A stretch of DNA of 64,000 nucleotides, taken from Arthrobacter sp. CDRTa11. Its GTDB lineage: Bacteria > Actinomycetota > Actinomycetes > Actinomycetales > Micrococcaceae. The notes beneath the pieces are model-generated. The model worked only from the letters and a program-made list of their open reading frames with translations, ran no database searches and was not told the DNA's origin. The DNA lies in NCBI RefSeq assembly GCF_026427775.1, contig NZ_CP044532.1:3162001-3226000 (forward strand). The letters are read 5' to 3'. Positions 55,727 to 64,000 of the stretch are shown one piece after another. The translations under genes were made by a program, and so were the position numbers. Position 1 is the stretch's first letter. Each line of letters starts with the position of its first letter.

Positions 55727-56437
55727 ATGATGAGCACGGCGGTTAATGGGAGGCTGCTGGCCGCGATCCGCAAAATACTGGTGGAACACGCTGATCCTGT
55801 ACGCGCGGCTGGAGTGCAGGCGTACATGAAGTCCGCTGTTCCGTCCCTGGGCGTCAGGGTCCCCGATGTCCGGCGGCTGACGGCGGCTGCTGCTGCCGAG
55901 TGCCCATTCGACTCGGTGGAGCAACTGCGCTCCACCGTGCTGGAACTTTGGCGCAATGCCGCCTGGCGGGAGGAGCGCTATGCGGCGATCGACCTCACGG
56001 GCCTCCGCATCGCAGCCGGAGATCCCCTGATGCTGCCTGTCTATGAGGAACTCATCCGCACCGGCGCCTGGTGGGACTTTGCTGACGGCGTGGCCCACCG
56101 GATCTGTGACCTGCTGCAGGCCCACCGGCCAACGATGACCGAGGTGCTGCGGAGTTGGAGCAGGGACGGGGATTTCTGGATCAGGCGGGCTTCCATCACT
56201 GCGCAGCTCAAGGCCAAGGCCGCCACCGACACCGAACTGCTGCGTGACGTGATCGAGGCGAACCTGGCGGATCCGGAGTTCTTCGTCCGAAAGGCCATTG
56301 GCTGGTCGCTGCGGGAGTACGCCAAGACCGACGCGGAGTGGGTCAGGTCCTTTGTGGCTGAACACAGCACTGAGATGAGCCCGTTGTCCCGCCGGGAAGC
56401 GTTGCGGAACCTGGAGCCTGCTGTCCAGCCCAAGTAA
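55727..56437 (+). CDS. DNA alkylation repair protein (AlkD-like HEAT-repeat glycosylase)
   Basis: 236 residues, all-helical HEAT repeats: YMKSAVPSLGVRVPDVRRL, WREERYAAIDLTGL, ELIRTGAWWDFADGVAHR, WSRDGDFWIRRASITAQLKA and FFVRKAIGWSLREYAKTD. The WWD..D and WIRR..I segments match the AlkD family, which excises bulky cationic alkyl bases. ATG ATG at 55727/55730; the ribosome-binding site is weak. Adjoins the map remnant. Confidence 0.88.
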   Translation: MMSTAVNGRLLAAIRKILVEHADPVRAAGVQAYMKSAVPSLGVRVPDVRRLTAAAAAECPFDSVEQLRSTVLELWRNAAWREERYAAIDLTGLRIAAGDPLMLPVYEELIRTGAWWDFADGVAHRICDLLQAHRPTMTEVLRSWSRDGDFWIRRASITAQLKAKAATDTELLRDVIEANLADPEFFVRKAIGWSLREYAKTDAEWVRSFVAEHSTEMSPLSRREALRNLEPAVQPK

Positions 56438-56440
56438 GTC

Positions 56441-56482
56441 GCGCTAACTGTCGTTTTAGAGCCTCAATACGACAGTTAGCGC
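56441..56482. terminator. Bidirectional hairpin terminator
   Basis: GCGCTAACTGTCGT (from 56441) pairs with ACGACAGTTAGCGC (to 56482), extended by two A-T pairs to 16 bp, loop 10. Between convergent alkD-like and mannosyltransferase genes. Confidence 0.85.
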
Positions 56483-56497
56483 TACCCGGTTGGGCCG

Positions 56498-58054
56498 TCA
56501 GATGATGGGGCGCGTGGTTACCGGCTGATCCGACTTGCTGAACAGGTGCTTGGTGCGCGGGTCAAGGAAAATCAGGTACAGGGCGAACATCAGCGCGATG
56601 ATGGCTGCAGCGTTCCGCGCCAGCGTCAGGGCAAGCCCCAGGTCCTCTGTCTGCAGGTACGGGAAGACTTCAAGCTGGTCCGAGATGGCATAGACCATAA
56701 AGAAGGAAACGATGAAGTAGAGGGCCTTGACCTGCCAGTCATCGCGGATGCCCGTGACCGCAAACAGCGGAATGAGCCACACGACGTACCAGGACTGGAT
56801 CATGGGTGCCAGCAGAACGATCGCCGCGAAGGCCAGGGTCAGCCGCCGCATCAGGCGGTCATGGTCACCCTTGAAAATCTGCCAGGCGACGATGCCCACG
56901 GCAAGCACCTTGCCGGCGTCGTACACCCATTTGGCGAGTCCCCAACCGTCCAGGCTGAACGCATTGGCAATGGACGCGACCACGAGGCCCATCAGGCCCA
57001 CGGGGGCGTACCAGATCCAGATGCTTCCCGGCGCCGAGAGCCCATTGATCCAGCCGAATCCAAAGCCGTTCACCCGGCTCATCGCGAAAAGGAGCGCCAG
57101 GGACAATCCTGCGGTAAGCCCCCAGTAAAGGAACTTCCGGGGCCAGCTGGCGCCCTTGCCTGCCCAGAGGAGGCCAATGAATGGCAGGAAAACGATCGTG
57201 ATCGGTTTGACCGAGATGGAAAGGGTGACCAGGACAATGCCAAAGACCACCCTTCGCGTGGCGCAGTAGTAAAGGCCGGCGAGGGCCAGGCCAATCATCA
57301 GTGCGTCGTTGTGGACGCTGGCGATGAAGTTGGTAAGGAACAGCGGATTCGCAGCGGTGAGCCAGAGGGCCCGGTGCGGGTTGACGCCGTGAAGGTCGGC
57401 CAGCTTGGGGACATAGATGATGCACAGCACTATGCCGATCAGCGCAGCCAGCCTGAAGAGCATGATGCTGGCTTCGGGGTGCACGTTGGTGGACCAGACA
57501 ACGAACTGCTCGATCCAGAGGAACAACTGCCCATACGGCACGGGGGCTTCGGTCCACATCTTGTCCGCACCCAGCTGGAAATAGTTGGACAGGGCCGAGA
57601 TGCCGTTCTCGTACGGGTTGAAGCCTTCCACCATCAGCCGGCCCTGGCCGATGTACGCGTACACGTCCCGGCTGAACAGCGGGACGGTGAACATCATGGG
57701 CAGGCCCCAGGCCACAACGGCCTGCAGTGTTGCCCGGCGGGCCTGGAGTCCCCACACCCTGACGCGCTGTCCTAAGCGGAGCCAGGCGCGGACCAAAAGC
57801 ATGCCGCCGATAGCCAGGAGCACTATCGAGAGGGCAACGCCAACGGCCTCGGTGCGCATCCAGATAAACAGCGGCATCCGGCGCAGCTCTGAGACCGGCG
57901 CGAGCCACCCGACCCCCAGTGAGCCGATCATCATAAAGACAGAACCGATAAAACCGGCAATGAGTGGCGACAGGGCGTTGTCCACCTCGTCCGCAGCGGT
58001 CCCCGGGATCGTGGTGGCGTCCATCTCCTCTGTCGCAGGCACGGGCGCCGTCAT
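56498..58054 (-). CDS. Polyprenol-phosphomannose-dependent alpha-1,6-mannosyltransferase (MptA/MptB-like)
   Basis: GT-C fold membrane glycosyltransferase, 518 residues with about 12 membrane helices. The first outside loop carries the acidic pair in VPLFSRDVYAYIGQG, then GFNPYENG, and YGQLFLWIEQ; SVHNDALMIGLALAG follows. It matches the MptA/B family that extends the mannan core of lipomannan using prenol-phosphomannose at the outer face. ATG 58054 chosen; the TTG at 58117 would extend it into unconserved sequence. Monocistronic, divergent from orn. Confidence 0.85.
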   Translation of the reverse strand: MTAPVPATEEMDATTIPGTAADEVDNALSPLIAGFIGSVFMMIGSLGVGWLAPVSELRRMPLFIWMRTEAVGVALSIVLLAIGGMLLVRAWLRLGQRVRVWGLQARRATLQAVVAWGLPMMFTVPLFSRDVYAYIGQGRLMVEGFNPYENGISALSNYFQLGADKMWTEAPVPYGQLFLWIEQFVVWSTNVHPEASIMLFRLAALIGIVLCIIYVPKLADLHGVNPHRALWLTAANPLFLTNFIASVHNDALMIGLALAGLYYCATRRVVFGIVLVTLSISVKPITIVFLPFIGLLWAGKGASWPRKFLYWGLTAGLSLALLFAMSRVNGFGFGWINGLSAPGSIWIWYAPVGLMGLVVASIANAFSLDGWGLAKWVYDAGKVLAVGIVAWQIFKGDHDRLMRRLTLAFAAIVLLAPMIQSWYVVWLIPLFAVTGIRDDWQVKALYFIVSFFMVYAISDQLEVFPYLQTEDLGLALTLARNAAAIIALMFALYLIFLDPRTKHLFSKSDQPVTTRPII

Positions 58055-58207
58055 CTCAGGATCGTCCAATCTCTTGCGTTGCTCGCTTCCGCCCGGCGGG
58101 CCACGCAGACCGGCCAAGGCTCAGTTCAGCGGTGGACTGGCCACCGCCGTGTACCCGAAATCCTAGCATCGGACGGCTCTCACGGGGCGAAACGGTAGGC
58201 TGGTCCG

Positions 58208-58918
58208 GTGCCTATATCTAACGAACGCATCGTCTGGATCGACTGCGAAATGACCGGCCTGGACATCAAGAACGACGCCTTGATCGAGGTGGCGGCCCTG
58301 GTGACTGACTCCGAACTCAACGTTCTGGGTGAAGGAGTGGACGTGGTGATCAAGCCCGACGAGGCCGCGCTGGCCCAGATGAACGACTTCGTCCGGGACA
58401 TGCACACCCGTTCGGGCCTCCTGAAGGAACTGCCGTACGGAAAGACCATGGCCGAGGCCGAGGCAGCCGTGCTGGAGTACATCGAAAAGTGGGTACCGGA
58501 TCCCCGGAAGGCGCCCCTGGGCGGCAATTCGGTGGGAACGGACCGGGTCTTCCTCTCCCGTGACATGCCCGCGGTGGTGGAGCACCTGCACTACCGCGTG
58601 ATCGATGTGAGCACCATCAAGGAACTCTCGCGCCGCTGGTTCGCCAGGGCCTATTTCCAGTCGCCCGCCAAAAAGGGTGGCCACCGCGCCCTCGGGGACA
58701 TCAAGGATTCCATCGACGAACTGCGGTATTACCGGGAGGCGGTTTTTGTGCCTGCACCGGGTCCCGACAGCGTAACCGCCCAGCAGATTTCCAAGCGTAT
58801 TGCCGCTGGCAGCGAGGTGGCCGCTCCTGGTCAAACCGCGGCTGCTGCTGCTGGTACAGCCGGCGAAGCCGCGTCTGAAGCCGCCTCCGGGAACGTTGCA
58901 GGACTCTCCGACAAGTAA
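58208..58918 (+). CDS. orn: Oligoribonuclease
   Basis: 3'-5' exoribonuclease that degrades 2-5-nt RNA and pGpG. 236 residues, DEDDh fold: IVWIDCEMTGLD (D12, E14), GNSVGTDRVFL, RRWFARAYFQSPAKKGGHRALGDIKDSIDELRYY region with the catalytic His-Asp. The GTG start at 58208 gives the family N-terminus. After about residue 180 there is a disordered Ala/Gly/Ser tail absent in E. coli Orn, common in Arthrobacter relatives. Confidence 0.95.
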   Translation: MPISNERIVWIDCEMTGLDIKNDALIEVAALVTDSELNVLGEGVDVVIKPDEAALAQMNDFVRDMHTRSGLLKELPYGKTMAEAEAAVLEYIEKWVPDPRKAPLGGNSVGTDRVFLSRDMPAVVEHLHYRVIDVSTIKELSRRWFARAYFQSPAKKGGHRALGDIKDSIDELRYYREAVFVPAPGPDSVTAQQISKRIAAGSEVAAPGQTAAAAAGTAGEAASEAASGNVAGLSDK

Positions 58919-59047
58919 TCTGCGGCACGTTTCCGGGATTTTTTGGCAAAAACCACAAAAGTGGCAAAACCTGCCCCGGCGAGCAGGTAAGCTATTTGAG
59001 TTGCCTTTCCAGAGAGCCGGTTAGCCGGAAGATCTGAACGGCACATG

Positions 59048-59120
59048 GTGGGCTTAGCTCAGTTGGCAGAGCGCCTGGTTGTGGTCCAGGAGGTCGCGGG
59101 TTCAACCCCCGTAGCTCACC
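59048..59120 (+). tRNA. tRNA-His (GTG)
   Basis: Acceptor GTGGGCT/AGCTCAC, anticodon arm CTGGTTGTGGTCCAG giving GTG. G at 59047 can act as the G-1 opposite C73 (59120), the tRNA-His identity pair. 3' CCA is not encoded. Confidence 0.97.
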
Positions 59121-59233
59121 CTTACGGAGCGGCAGCAGTAGCCGTTCGCTTGGAGGCCGTACCGGATATCCGGTGCGGCCTTCTTTTTGCACAAATGCCG
59201 GCGTCACGCCGCGAACCTGGAGGACCGCCTGAC

Positions 59234-59806
59234 ATGACAGTTCTGCCAATCACCATTTGGGGGGAACCGGTGCTGCACCGCCGGGCCGCCGAAGTGGAAG
59301 AGTTCGACGACGATCTCCGGACCCTGATTGCCGACATGTTTGAAACCAACGATGCCGCAAACGGCGTCGGCCTCGCAGCACCGCAGGTCGGAGTGGGCAA
59401 GAGGATTTTCGTGTACAAATTCGCGAACGATGACGGCGCTCCCCCCGCCGGTGCCCTGGTCAACCCTGTCCTCACCCTGTCAAAAATCTCGGGCGCCCTC
59501 CCCGATCCCGACGAAGAGGAGGAGGGCTGCCTGTCATTTCCGGGCGGCCAGTACCCCCTTAAGCGCGCAGAATGGGCCCGCGTGCAGGGCTTTGACGAAC
59601 ACGGGAAACCTGTCGAATTTGAAGCGACGGGCTGGTTCGCGCGCGTGATCCAGCACGAATACGACCATCTGGACGGCAAGCTCTACGTCGACCGGCTTCT
59701 GGCCAGGTATCAGCGGAAGGCCCTCAAACAGGCCAAGAAAAGCGGCTGGGGAGTTCCGGGGCTCACCTGGATGCCTGGCGTGGATCCGGACCCGTTCGGC
59801 CACTAG
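59234..59806 (+). CDS. def: Peptide deformylase
   Basis: Removes the N-formyl group from nascent proteins. 190 residues. All three motifs are present: GVGLAAPQV (44-52), EGCLSF (97-102, metal Cys99) and HEYDHLDG (141-148, His141, Glu142, His145). ATG 59234 is chosen because the protein begins MTVLPITIWGEPVLHRRA; the longer frame runs through tRNA-His. No fmt neighbour is present. The C-terminus is extended to PGVDPDPFGH as in actinobacterial Def. Confidence 0.96.
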   Translation: MTVLPITIWGEPVLHRRAAEVEEFDDDLRTLIADMFETNDAANGVGLAAPQVGVGKRIFVYKFANDDGAPPAGALVNPVLTLSKISGALPDPDEEEEGCLSFPGGQYPLKRAEWARVQGFDEHGKPVEFEATGWFARVIQHEYDHLDGKLYVDRLLARYQRKALKQAKKSGWGVPGLTWMPGVDPDPFGH

Positions 59807-59860
59807 GACTGAGCAGTCCCATAAGCACTGAGCCCTGGCACTGTGCAGGCACTGCTTCGC

Positions 59861-60661
59861 CTAGTGTGACGGGCGGATGGTGGGCTGGCCGGGACAAGAG
59901 CCCAGGACCTGTTTCATCGCCTCTTTCTCCGCCTGCGTCACCCAAAGACCGTAGGCGGCCTTAACCGAAATCTGCCGGGCAACATAGTGGCAGCGGAAAG
60001 CCTTGTTCTTCGGCAGCCACGTGGCCGCGTCCCCCGCTCCTTTTTGCTGGTTGGCGGGCCCGTCTGCGGCGATGAGGTTCAGGGGATCGTTGGCGAGGCT
60101 CTGACGCTGCTGCATTGTCAGTTGCTGCGCGCCCTTCTGCCAGGCGTCGGCGAGTGCAACCACATGGTCGATCTGGACTTCCTTGCTGGACTCCGGTCCT
60201 CGCCGGAAGTGGGCCATTTCCCCCGTGTAGGGCTCATGGAAGGAGCCCGCGGCCACCCTGCAGGCTGATTCTTCGGTAAAGTCCACGGACGCCAGGTCCC
60301 GGCGCAGGATGTCGTTGCGGGTATCACAGCCGTTCCGGTCCACATCCAGCCAGGCCTGCCCGAACGCTTCCCGTTCGTAGTTGTTCTTCGCCGCCCGCCC
60401 TTTGACGGGCAACGCTTCCAACGCGGCAACCGCCGGGCCGGACGGTACCGGGTGGACCGGAGCCACGGGCTTCATCCATGTTGGGTCGAAAACGGGGGCC
60501 TCGCTGGGACCTCCAATGGCCGGTTCGGTGGCTGCGAACTGCCCCGCGGTGAAAAACCAGACGCCCGCAGCGACTGCCGAAACGGCCAGGACCAACAGCA
60601 GCGCCCACGCCTGCCGGGAGCGGCGGCGGGCACGGCGATAGGCAGACCAGCTGACTGTCAT
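59861..60661 (-). CDS. Membrane-anchored HNH-type nuclease (DUF1524)
   Basis: 266 residues. A basic cytoplasmic N-terminus, one membrane helix (about 19-41), a Pro-rich linker and a DUF1524 domain: WLDVDRNGCDTRNDILRRDL, QIDHVVALADAWQKGA (catalytic DH), NDPLNLIAADGPANQQKG (second half of the beta-beta-alpha-metal fold). The membrane helix places the nuclease outside, likely for extracellular DNA or RNA. Single-gene unit. Related secreted nucleases are common in Streptomyces and Arthrobacter. Confidence 0.9.
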   Translation of the reverse strand: MTVSWSAYRRARRRSRQAWALLLVLAVSAVAAGVWFFTAGQFAATEPAIGGPSEAPVFDPTWMKPVAPVHPVPSGPAVAALEALPVKGRAAKNNYEREAFGQAWLDVDRNGCDTRNDILRRDLASVDFTEESACRVAAGSFHEPYTGEMAHFRRGPESSKEVQIDHVVALADAWQKGAQQLTMQQRQSLANDPLNLIAADGPANQQKGAGDAATWLPKNKAFRCHYVARQISVKAAYGLWVTQAEKEAMKQVLGSCPGQPTIRPSH

Positions 60662-60788
60662 GGGCGGGGCGCCCCTCCGGAGATGCAGTGCACCAGAAGA
60701 GCCTAGGGCACCCCACTGACACCGGGCGTGTTATGCACAGTGTGGAGGGAAGGTGCCCGGTGCTGGAGCCAGGTTAATGTTCCCGGAG

Positions 60789-60998
60789 CTATTGTTCCCG
60801 GATCACCCGCCGGAGATCTTCCTCGGCCAGCTGCAGGAGACTTTCCAGCTGGCGCACCCGGTCCTCACCGATATCCCCCGAACTGTAGGCTGCGCGGGCC
60901 TGTTCAAGGAGGCGGACGGCTTCCTTGTGGTTTGCCTTTGCCACGTCCAGGGCATGCTCAAGCGTGGTCTCGTGCTGAAGGGTTGCGTCGTTGTCCAT
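60789..60998 (-). CDS. Small coiled-coil protein, unknown function
   Basis: 69 residues, MDNDATLQHETTLEHALDVA followed by a heptad-like helix rich in Glu, Arg and Leu, ending REQ. Likely one long amphipathic helix. No recognised family; coding bias agrees with neighbours. The ribosome-binding site is weak (GGTGG). It is followed by the HNH nuclease on the same strand, 127 bp away, and preceded by gap. Real gene likely, role unknown. Confidence 0.55.
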   Translation of the reverse strand: MDNDATLQHETTLEHALDVAKANHKEAVRLLEQARAAYSSGDIGEDRVRQLESLLQLAEEDLRRVIREQ

Positions 60999-61078
60999 GC
61001 CACCAGTCTGGTCCCGTTTCCCGGCTGATTCCAGTGAACCAGCCGGGAAAATGTCGGGAACTGCCGGCGTTCGCCAGG

Positions 61079-62557
61079 CTAGACGGCGATAGCGGCCAGG
61101 GCTGCTGCGCTTTCCTTGGCGGGGAAGGCGGGCGGGTTGACCCCTGCCATCTCTTCCATGACGCGGACTACCTGGCAGCTGTAGCCGAACTCGTTGTCGT
61201 ACCAGACGTAGAGGACCAAGTTTTTGTCGTTGGAGATCGTGGCCAGGCCATCAACGATGCCGGCGCGGCGGGAACCAACGAAGTCGGTGGAGACCACCTC
61301 GGGGGAATCGATGTAGTCGATCTGCTTGCGCAGCTCCGAGTGCAGCGACATCTCCCGAAGGTAGTCGTTGATTTCGTCCTTGGTGGTGCCCTTTTCCAGG
61401 CTGAGGTTCAGGATCGCCAGGGAGACGTCCGGCGTGGGAACCCGGATGGAGCTGCCCGTGAGCTTGCCCAGGAGTTCGGGCAGGGCCTTGGCCACTGCTT
61501 TGGCGGCACCGGTCTCCGTGATGACCATGTTCAGGGCGGCGGAACGGCCGCGGCGGTCACCCTTGTGGAAGTTATCGATCAGGTTCTGGTCATTTGTGAA
61601 GGAGTGGACGGTCTCCACATGGCCGTGGATGACGCCGAACTTGTCGTTGATGGCCTTCAGGACCGGGGTGATGGCGTTGGTGGTGCAGGAGGCTGCGGAG
61701 ACGATCGTGTCCGAGTCCTGGATGGTGCCGTGGTTGATGCCGTGAACGATGTTCTTCAGATCGCCCTTGCCCGGAGCCGTGAGGAGGACGCGGGCCACTC
61801 CCTTGCTCTGCAGGTGCTGGGACAGGCCCTCGGCGTCACGCCAGCGTCCCGTGTTGTCCACCACCAGGGCGTCCTTGATGCCGTAGGCCGTGTAATCGAT
61901 CGTGGCAGGGTTGTCCGAGTAAATGACCTGTACCTGGACACCGTTGGCGGTAATGGTGTTGGCGTCCTCATCCACGCGGATGGTTCCTTCAAAGGAACCA
62001 TGCACAGAGTCGCGGCGCAGCAGGCTGGCGCGCTTGGACAGGTCCTTGTCTGAACCGCGGCGGACCACGATGGCGCGCAGGCGCAGGCCGTGCCCGCCGC
62101 CTGCCTTTTCGATCAGGAGGCGTGCCAGCAGGCGGCCGATGCGGCCGAAACCGTACAGGACGACGTCGGTGCTGGTGCGGTCGTCGCCGCCGCGCTTGCC
62201 AACAATCTCCGCCAGCTCGGCGCGGAGGAATTCCTCCAGGGTGGCGCCATTGGCCTCTGCCTTGAACTTCTGGTTGAGGCGGGCGATGTCAATGGCAGCA
62301 GCGCCGAGCTCAAGCCCGGCGAGGGTGTTGAGCAGCGGCGCGGTTTCCTCCAGCAGCAGCTCATCCTTGCTCATGCGGCGGGCGAAGCGGTGCGCCTTAA
62401 GGATGTTCATGGTGGACTTGTTGATCAGGCTGCGGCCGTGGATGCTGGTCACCACGTTATTCTCTCGGTACAGCCGGCCGATCACCGGAATCATGGCCTC
62501 AGCGAGGGCCTCCCGGCCCATCCATGTATCAAGACAAGAATCTGACGTCTGGCTCAC
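61079..62557 (-). CDS. gap: Glyceraldehyde-3-phosphate dehydrogenase, long form
   Basis: 492 residues: a ~125-residue helical N-terminal extension, NAD(P) site VVLYGFGRIGRLLARLL near 131, catalytic Cys in SAASCTTNAITP near 291, catalytic His in VETVHSFTNDQN, and YVWYDNEFGYSCQVVRVM. The length matches Corynebacterium glutamicum GapB (about 480 aa), a gluconeogenic enzyme, so this may be the second, gluconeogenic GAPDH rather than the glycolytic one. GTG start at 62557 with AAGG eight bases upstream. Confidence 0.93.
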   Translation of the reverse strand: MSQTSDSCLDTWMGREALAEAMIPVIGRLYRENNVVTSIHGRSLINKSTMNILKAHRFARRMSKDELLLEETAPLLNTLAGLELGAAAIDIARLNQKFKAEANGATLEEFLRAELAEIVGKRGGDDRTSTDVVLYGFGRIGRLLARLLIEKAGGGHGLRLRAIVVRRGSDKDLSKRASLLRRDSVHGSFEGTIRVDEDANTITANGVQVQVIYSDNPATIDYTAYGIKDALVVDNTGRWRDAEGLSQHLQSKGVARVLLTAPGKGDLKNIVHGINHGTIQDSDTIVSAASCTTNAITPVLKAINDKFGVIHGHVETVHSFTNDQNLIDNFHKGDRRGRSAALNMVITETGAAKAVAKALPELLGKLTGSSIRVPTPDVSLAILNLSLEKGTTKDEINDYLREMSLHSELRKQIDYIDSPEVVSTDFVGSRRAGIVDGLATISNDKNLVLYVWYDNEFGYSCQVVRVMEEMAGVNPPAFPAKESAAALAAIAV

Positions 62558-62681
62558 AGAACTACCTTCCTCGGTTCAGCCGCATACGTCCTCGTAGGCG
62601 GTTGTCGCCACCTGATGATGTCCAGGGGCACCGGCACCGGCGGGATTCGGTCCACCCCTGGTGCCTGGGTCGTGTGCAAAG

Positions 62682-62714
62682 AAAAACCGCCGGCTGCGAA
62701 CGCAACTCCGGCGG
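62682..62714 (-). terminator. Rho-independent terminator between rnpB and gap
   Basis: CCGCCGG...CCGGCGG stem with inner TGCG/CGCA (62687-62714), followed on the minus strand by TTTTTC. It ends transcripts from rnpB before gap; the gap promoter must lie in the next ~120 bp. Confidence 0.85.
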
Positions 62715-62826
62715 AGAACTTCTACGTCCGTGTTCCATTCTAGATTGGCGCGGGCTGCTCTGAAGGGCTTGTGTCGCGTGAAATCTCTCACATGGGCCTC
62801 ATCCAGGCATGGCCGGAGGTGGCCAG

Positions 62827-62847
62827 CGGCCCGTAAAAAGCGGGCCG
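62827..62847 (-). terminator. Short hairpin at the rnpB 3' end
   Basis: CGGCCCG (62827-62833) with CGGGCCG (62841-62847), just past P1 of rnpB. May be a processing or early termination stem. Confidence 0.45.
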
Positions 62848-62872
62848 TACAAGCAGCCCTAAGTGGGTGGGT

Positions 62873-63265
62873 GGATGGGCTGACCGATACGCCGGGTTCT
62901 GTGCTCCCGTGCCGTTACCAGCGCGGGAGTAGCGGCCATCCATCTACGAACGCCGTTGCCGGCGCCCTCCAGCGGCCTACCCGGGCACTCGGGCGAGCAG
63001 CCCTCGAACGTGCCCTGTATGGCCTTGCTCCGGGTGGGGTTTACCTAGCCTTCCCGGTCACCCGGGAAGCTGGTGGTCTCTTACACCACCGTTTCACCCT
63101 TACCTGCCCTTCCCCGCCCAAAGACGGGGAAGGGCAGGCGGTCTGTTCTCTGTGGCACTGGCCTGCGGGTTACCCCGAGTGGGCGTTACCCACCACCCTG
63201 CTCTGCGGAGCCCGGACGTTCCTCGAGCCACTTGCGTGACGCGCGGCCGCCTGGTCAACCCATCC
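62873..63265 (-). ncRNA. rnpB: RNase P RNA (class A)
   Basis: Catalytic RNA of RNase P, maturing tRNA 5' ends. On the minus strand, GAGGAACGTCCGGGCTCC carries the conserved CRI region (GGAAxxUCCGGGC-like). The two ends pair as P1: GGATGGGTTGACC at 63265-63253 with GGTCAGCCCATCC at 62885-62873. Conserved internal sequences include GGTGGTGGGTAACGCCC and ACAGAGAACAGACCGCC. About 393 nt, normal for class A. A -10-like TAGAAT (63278-63273) lies seven bases before the 5' end. Confidence 0.96.
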
Positions 63266-63272
63266 GACATCC

Positions 63273-63278
63273 ATTCTA
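63273..63278 (-). promoter_or_regulatory. rnpB -10 box
   Basis: TAGAAT on the minus strand, seven bases before the first P1 nucleotide; no clear -35. Confidence 0.5.
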
Positions 63279-63361
63279 CGTTGCAACACCGAACCCACCG
63301 GACGCAGGGCCGGGCCGGAGACCGTGCCGTTCCTCCCCCGGGCCGCCGGTAAGATCGAACG

Positions 63362-64000
63362 GTGCTGATTCTGCTTCCCCCCTCTGAAGGCAAGACCCCT
63401 GCAGCAGCCGGATCCGCCGTCGACTGGCCTTCGCTGAGCTTTCCCGTGTTGAACACGTACCGGGCGAAAGTCTTGGAAGCACTGGGAACGGTCAGCGCGC
63501 ACGAGGACGCGCTCACGCTGCTGGGCGTGGGTGCTTCGCTGAGGGACGACGTCGACCGTAACACCCGGCTGCACGCCGAACCGGCGGCTCCTGCGCACCA
63601 GATCTATTCCGGGGTCCTTTATGACGCCCTGGGTTACCGGAGCCTGACGCCGGTGCAGCGCCGCAAGGCGGATGAATCGGTCCTGGTGGTTTCCGCCCTC
63701 TGGGGAGCCATCCGTTTTGCTGACCGGGTGCCCGCTTACCGGCTGTCGATGGGAACGTCACTGCCCGACGTCGGACGCCTCGCCACTTTCTGGAAACCGC
63801 AGCTTGCAGAGGCCCTCAAGCCGCTGACTGCGGGGCATCTGTTGGTGGACTGCCGTTCCAGCACCTATGCCGCTGCCTGGACCCCGCCGCCGGCCCAGAC
63901 CGTAGCGGTCAACGTCTTTACTGAGGTTAATGGCGTGCGGAAAGTGGTCAGCCACTTCGCGAAACATACCCGCGGCGAGCTCGCCCGGCACCTCCTGGCA
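63362..64000 (+). CDS. yaaA: YaaA/UPF0246 family protein (partial, 3' end off right edge)
   Basis: The GTG at 63362 opens MLILLPPSEGKTPAAAG, the conserved LPPSEGK start of the peroxide stress/DUF328 family; YSGVLYDALGYRSL, VVSALWGAIRFADRVPAYRLSMG and FWKPQ also match. YaaA limits free iron during peroxide stress in E. coli; the actinobacterial role is inferred. 213 codons are in frame to the window edge without a stop. Confidence 0.92.
   Translation, partial: MLILLPPSEGKTPAAAGSAVDWPSLSFPVLNTYRAKVLEALGTVSAHEDALTLLGVGASLRDDVDRNTRLHAEPAAPAHQIYSGVLYDALGYRSLTPVQRRKADESVLVVSALWGAIRFADRVPAYRLSMGTSLPDVGRLATFWKPQLAEALKPLTAGHLLVDCRSSTYAAAWTPPPAQTVAVNVFTEVNGVRKVVSHFAKHTRGELARHLLA

Noticed and set aside
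55025..56365. 446-residue minus-strand open frame across galM, the map remnant and the AlkD-like gene
   Set aside because: It reads galM and the AlkD-like gene out of frame; the real Map peptide is in another frame.

Overview
The window is a stretch of actinobacterial chromosome, best matched to Arthrobacter or a close relative (Pseudarthrobacter, Paenarthrobacter). The evidence is high-GC coding with strong third-position GC, frequent GTG and TTG starts, paired clpP1/clpP2 genes, a translational T-box on ileS, an orthologue of the mycobacterial mycothiol-dependent reductase Rv2466c, a DUF4233 protein beside folC, a prenol-phosphate mannosyltransferase, and a xylA of the Arthrobacter type. 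I see no prophage, insertion sequence, CRISPR array or plasmid function. Genus is inferred from family resemblance, not from a search.

Layout, left to right. (1) 1-4.4 kb, minus: rplU, rpmA, obg, proB, proA, read right to left, with a long rplU leader and a hairpin between rpmA and obg; proA runs off the left edge. (2) 4.4-6.2 kb: a ThiD-TenA fusion under a TPP riboswitch. (3) 6.3-9.8 kb: an RNase E/G protein with long low-complexity ends. (4) 10.2-17 kb: a VKOR-family protein, then ndk, a DUF4233 membrane protein, folC and ileS on the minus strand, ileS behind a T-box. (5) 17-23.7 kb: two tandem membrane-anchored EEP-superfamily proteins, an SDR enzyme, valS, and an Rv2466c orthologue that has lost its second active-site cysteine. 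(6) 23.8-28.2 kb: tig, clpP1, clpP2, clpX, with ClgR-type boxes before clpP1. (7) 28.3-42.9 kb: mixed housekeeping genes: tRNA-Pro, tRNA-Gly, a Nei glycosylase, rpiB, pepN, OsmC, a small MscS channel, truncated haemoglobin, tesB, ettA, ssb and tRNA-Arg.

(8) 43.3-55.5 kb is the accessory carbohydrate region. xylR and xylA-xylB form a divergent D-xylose unit with a clear promoter and overlapping operator. Next is a translationally coupled minus-strand operon (Gfo/Idh oxidoreductase, DUF993 aldolase-like protein, TIM-barrel isomerase) divergent from a LacI regulator and an alpha/beta hydrolase. A second TIM-barrel isomerase and an aldose 1-epimerase follow. Three near-identical 14-bp operators tie the LacI gene, the oxidoreductase operon and the second isomerase into one probable regulon. 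I regard this as the best candidate here for an uncharacterised pathway.

(9) 55.5-64 kb: a methionine aminopeptidase C-terminal remnant, an AlkD-like protein, a membrane mannosyltransferase, orn, tRNA-His, def, a membrane-anchored HNH nuclease, a long-form GAPDH, RNase P RNA, and a YaaA-family gene that runs off the right edge.
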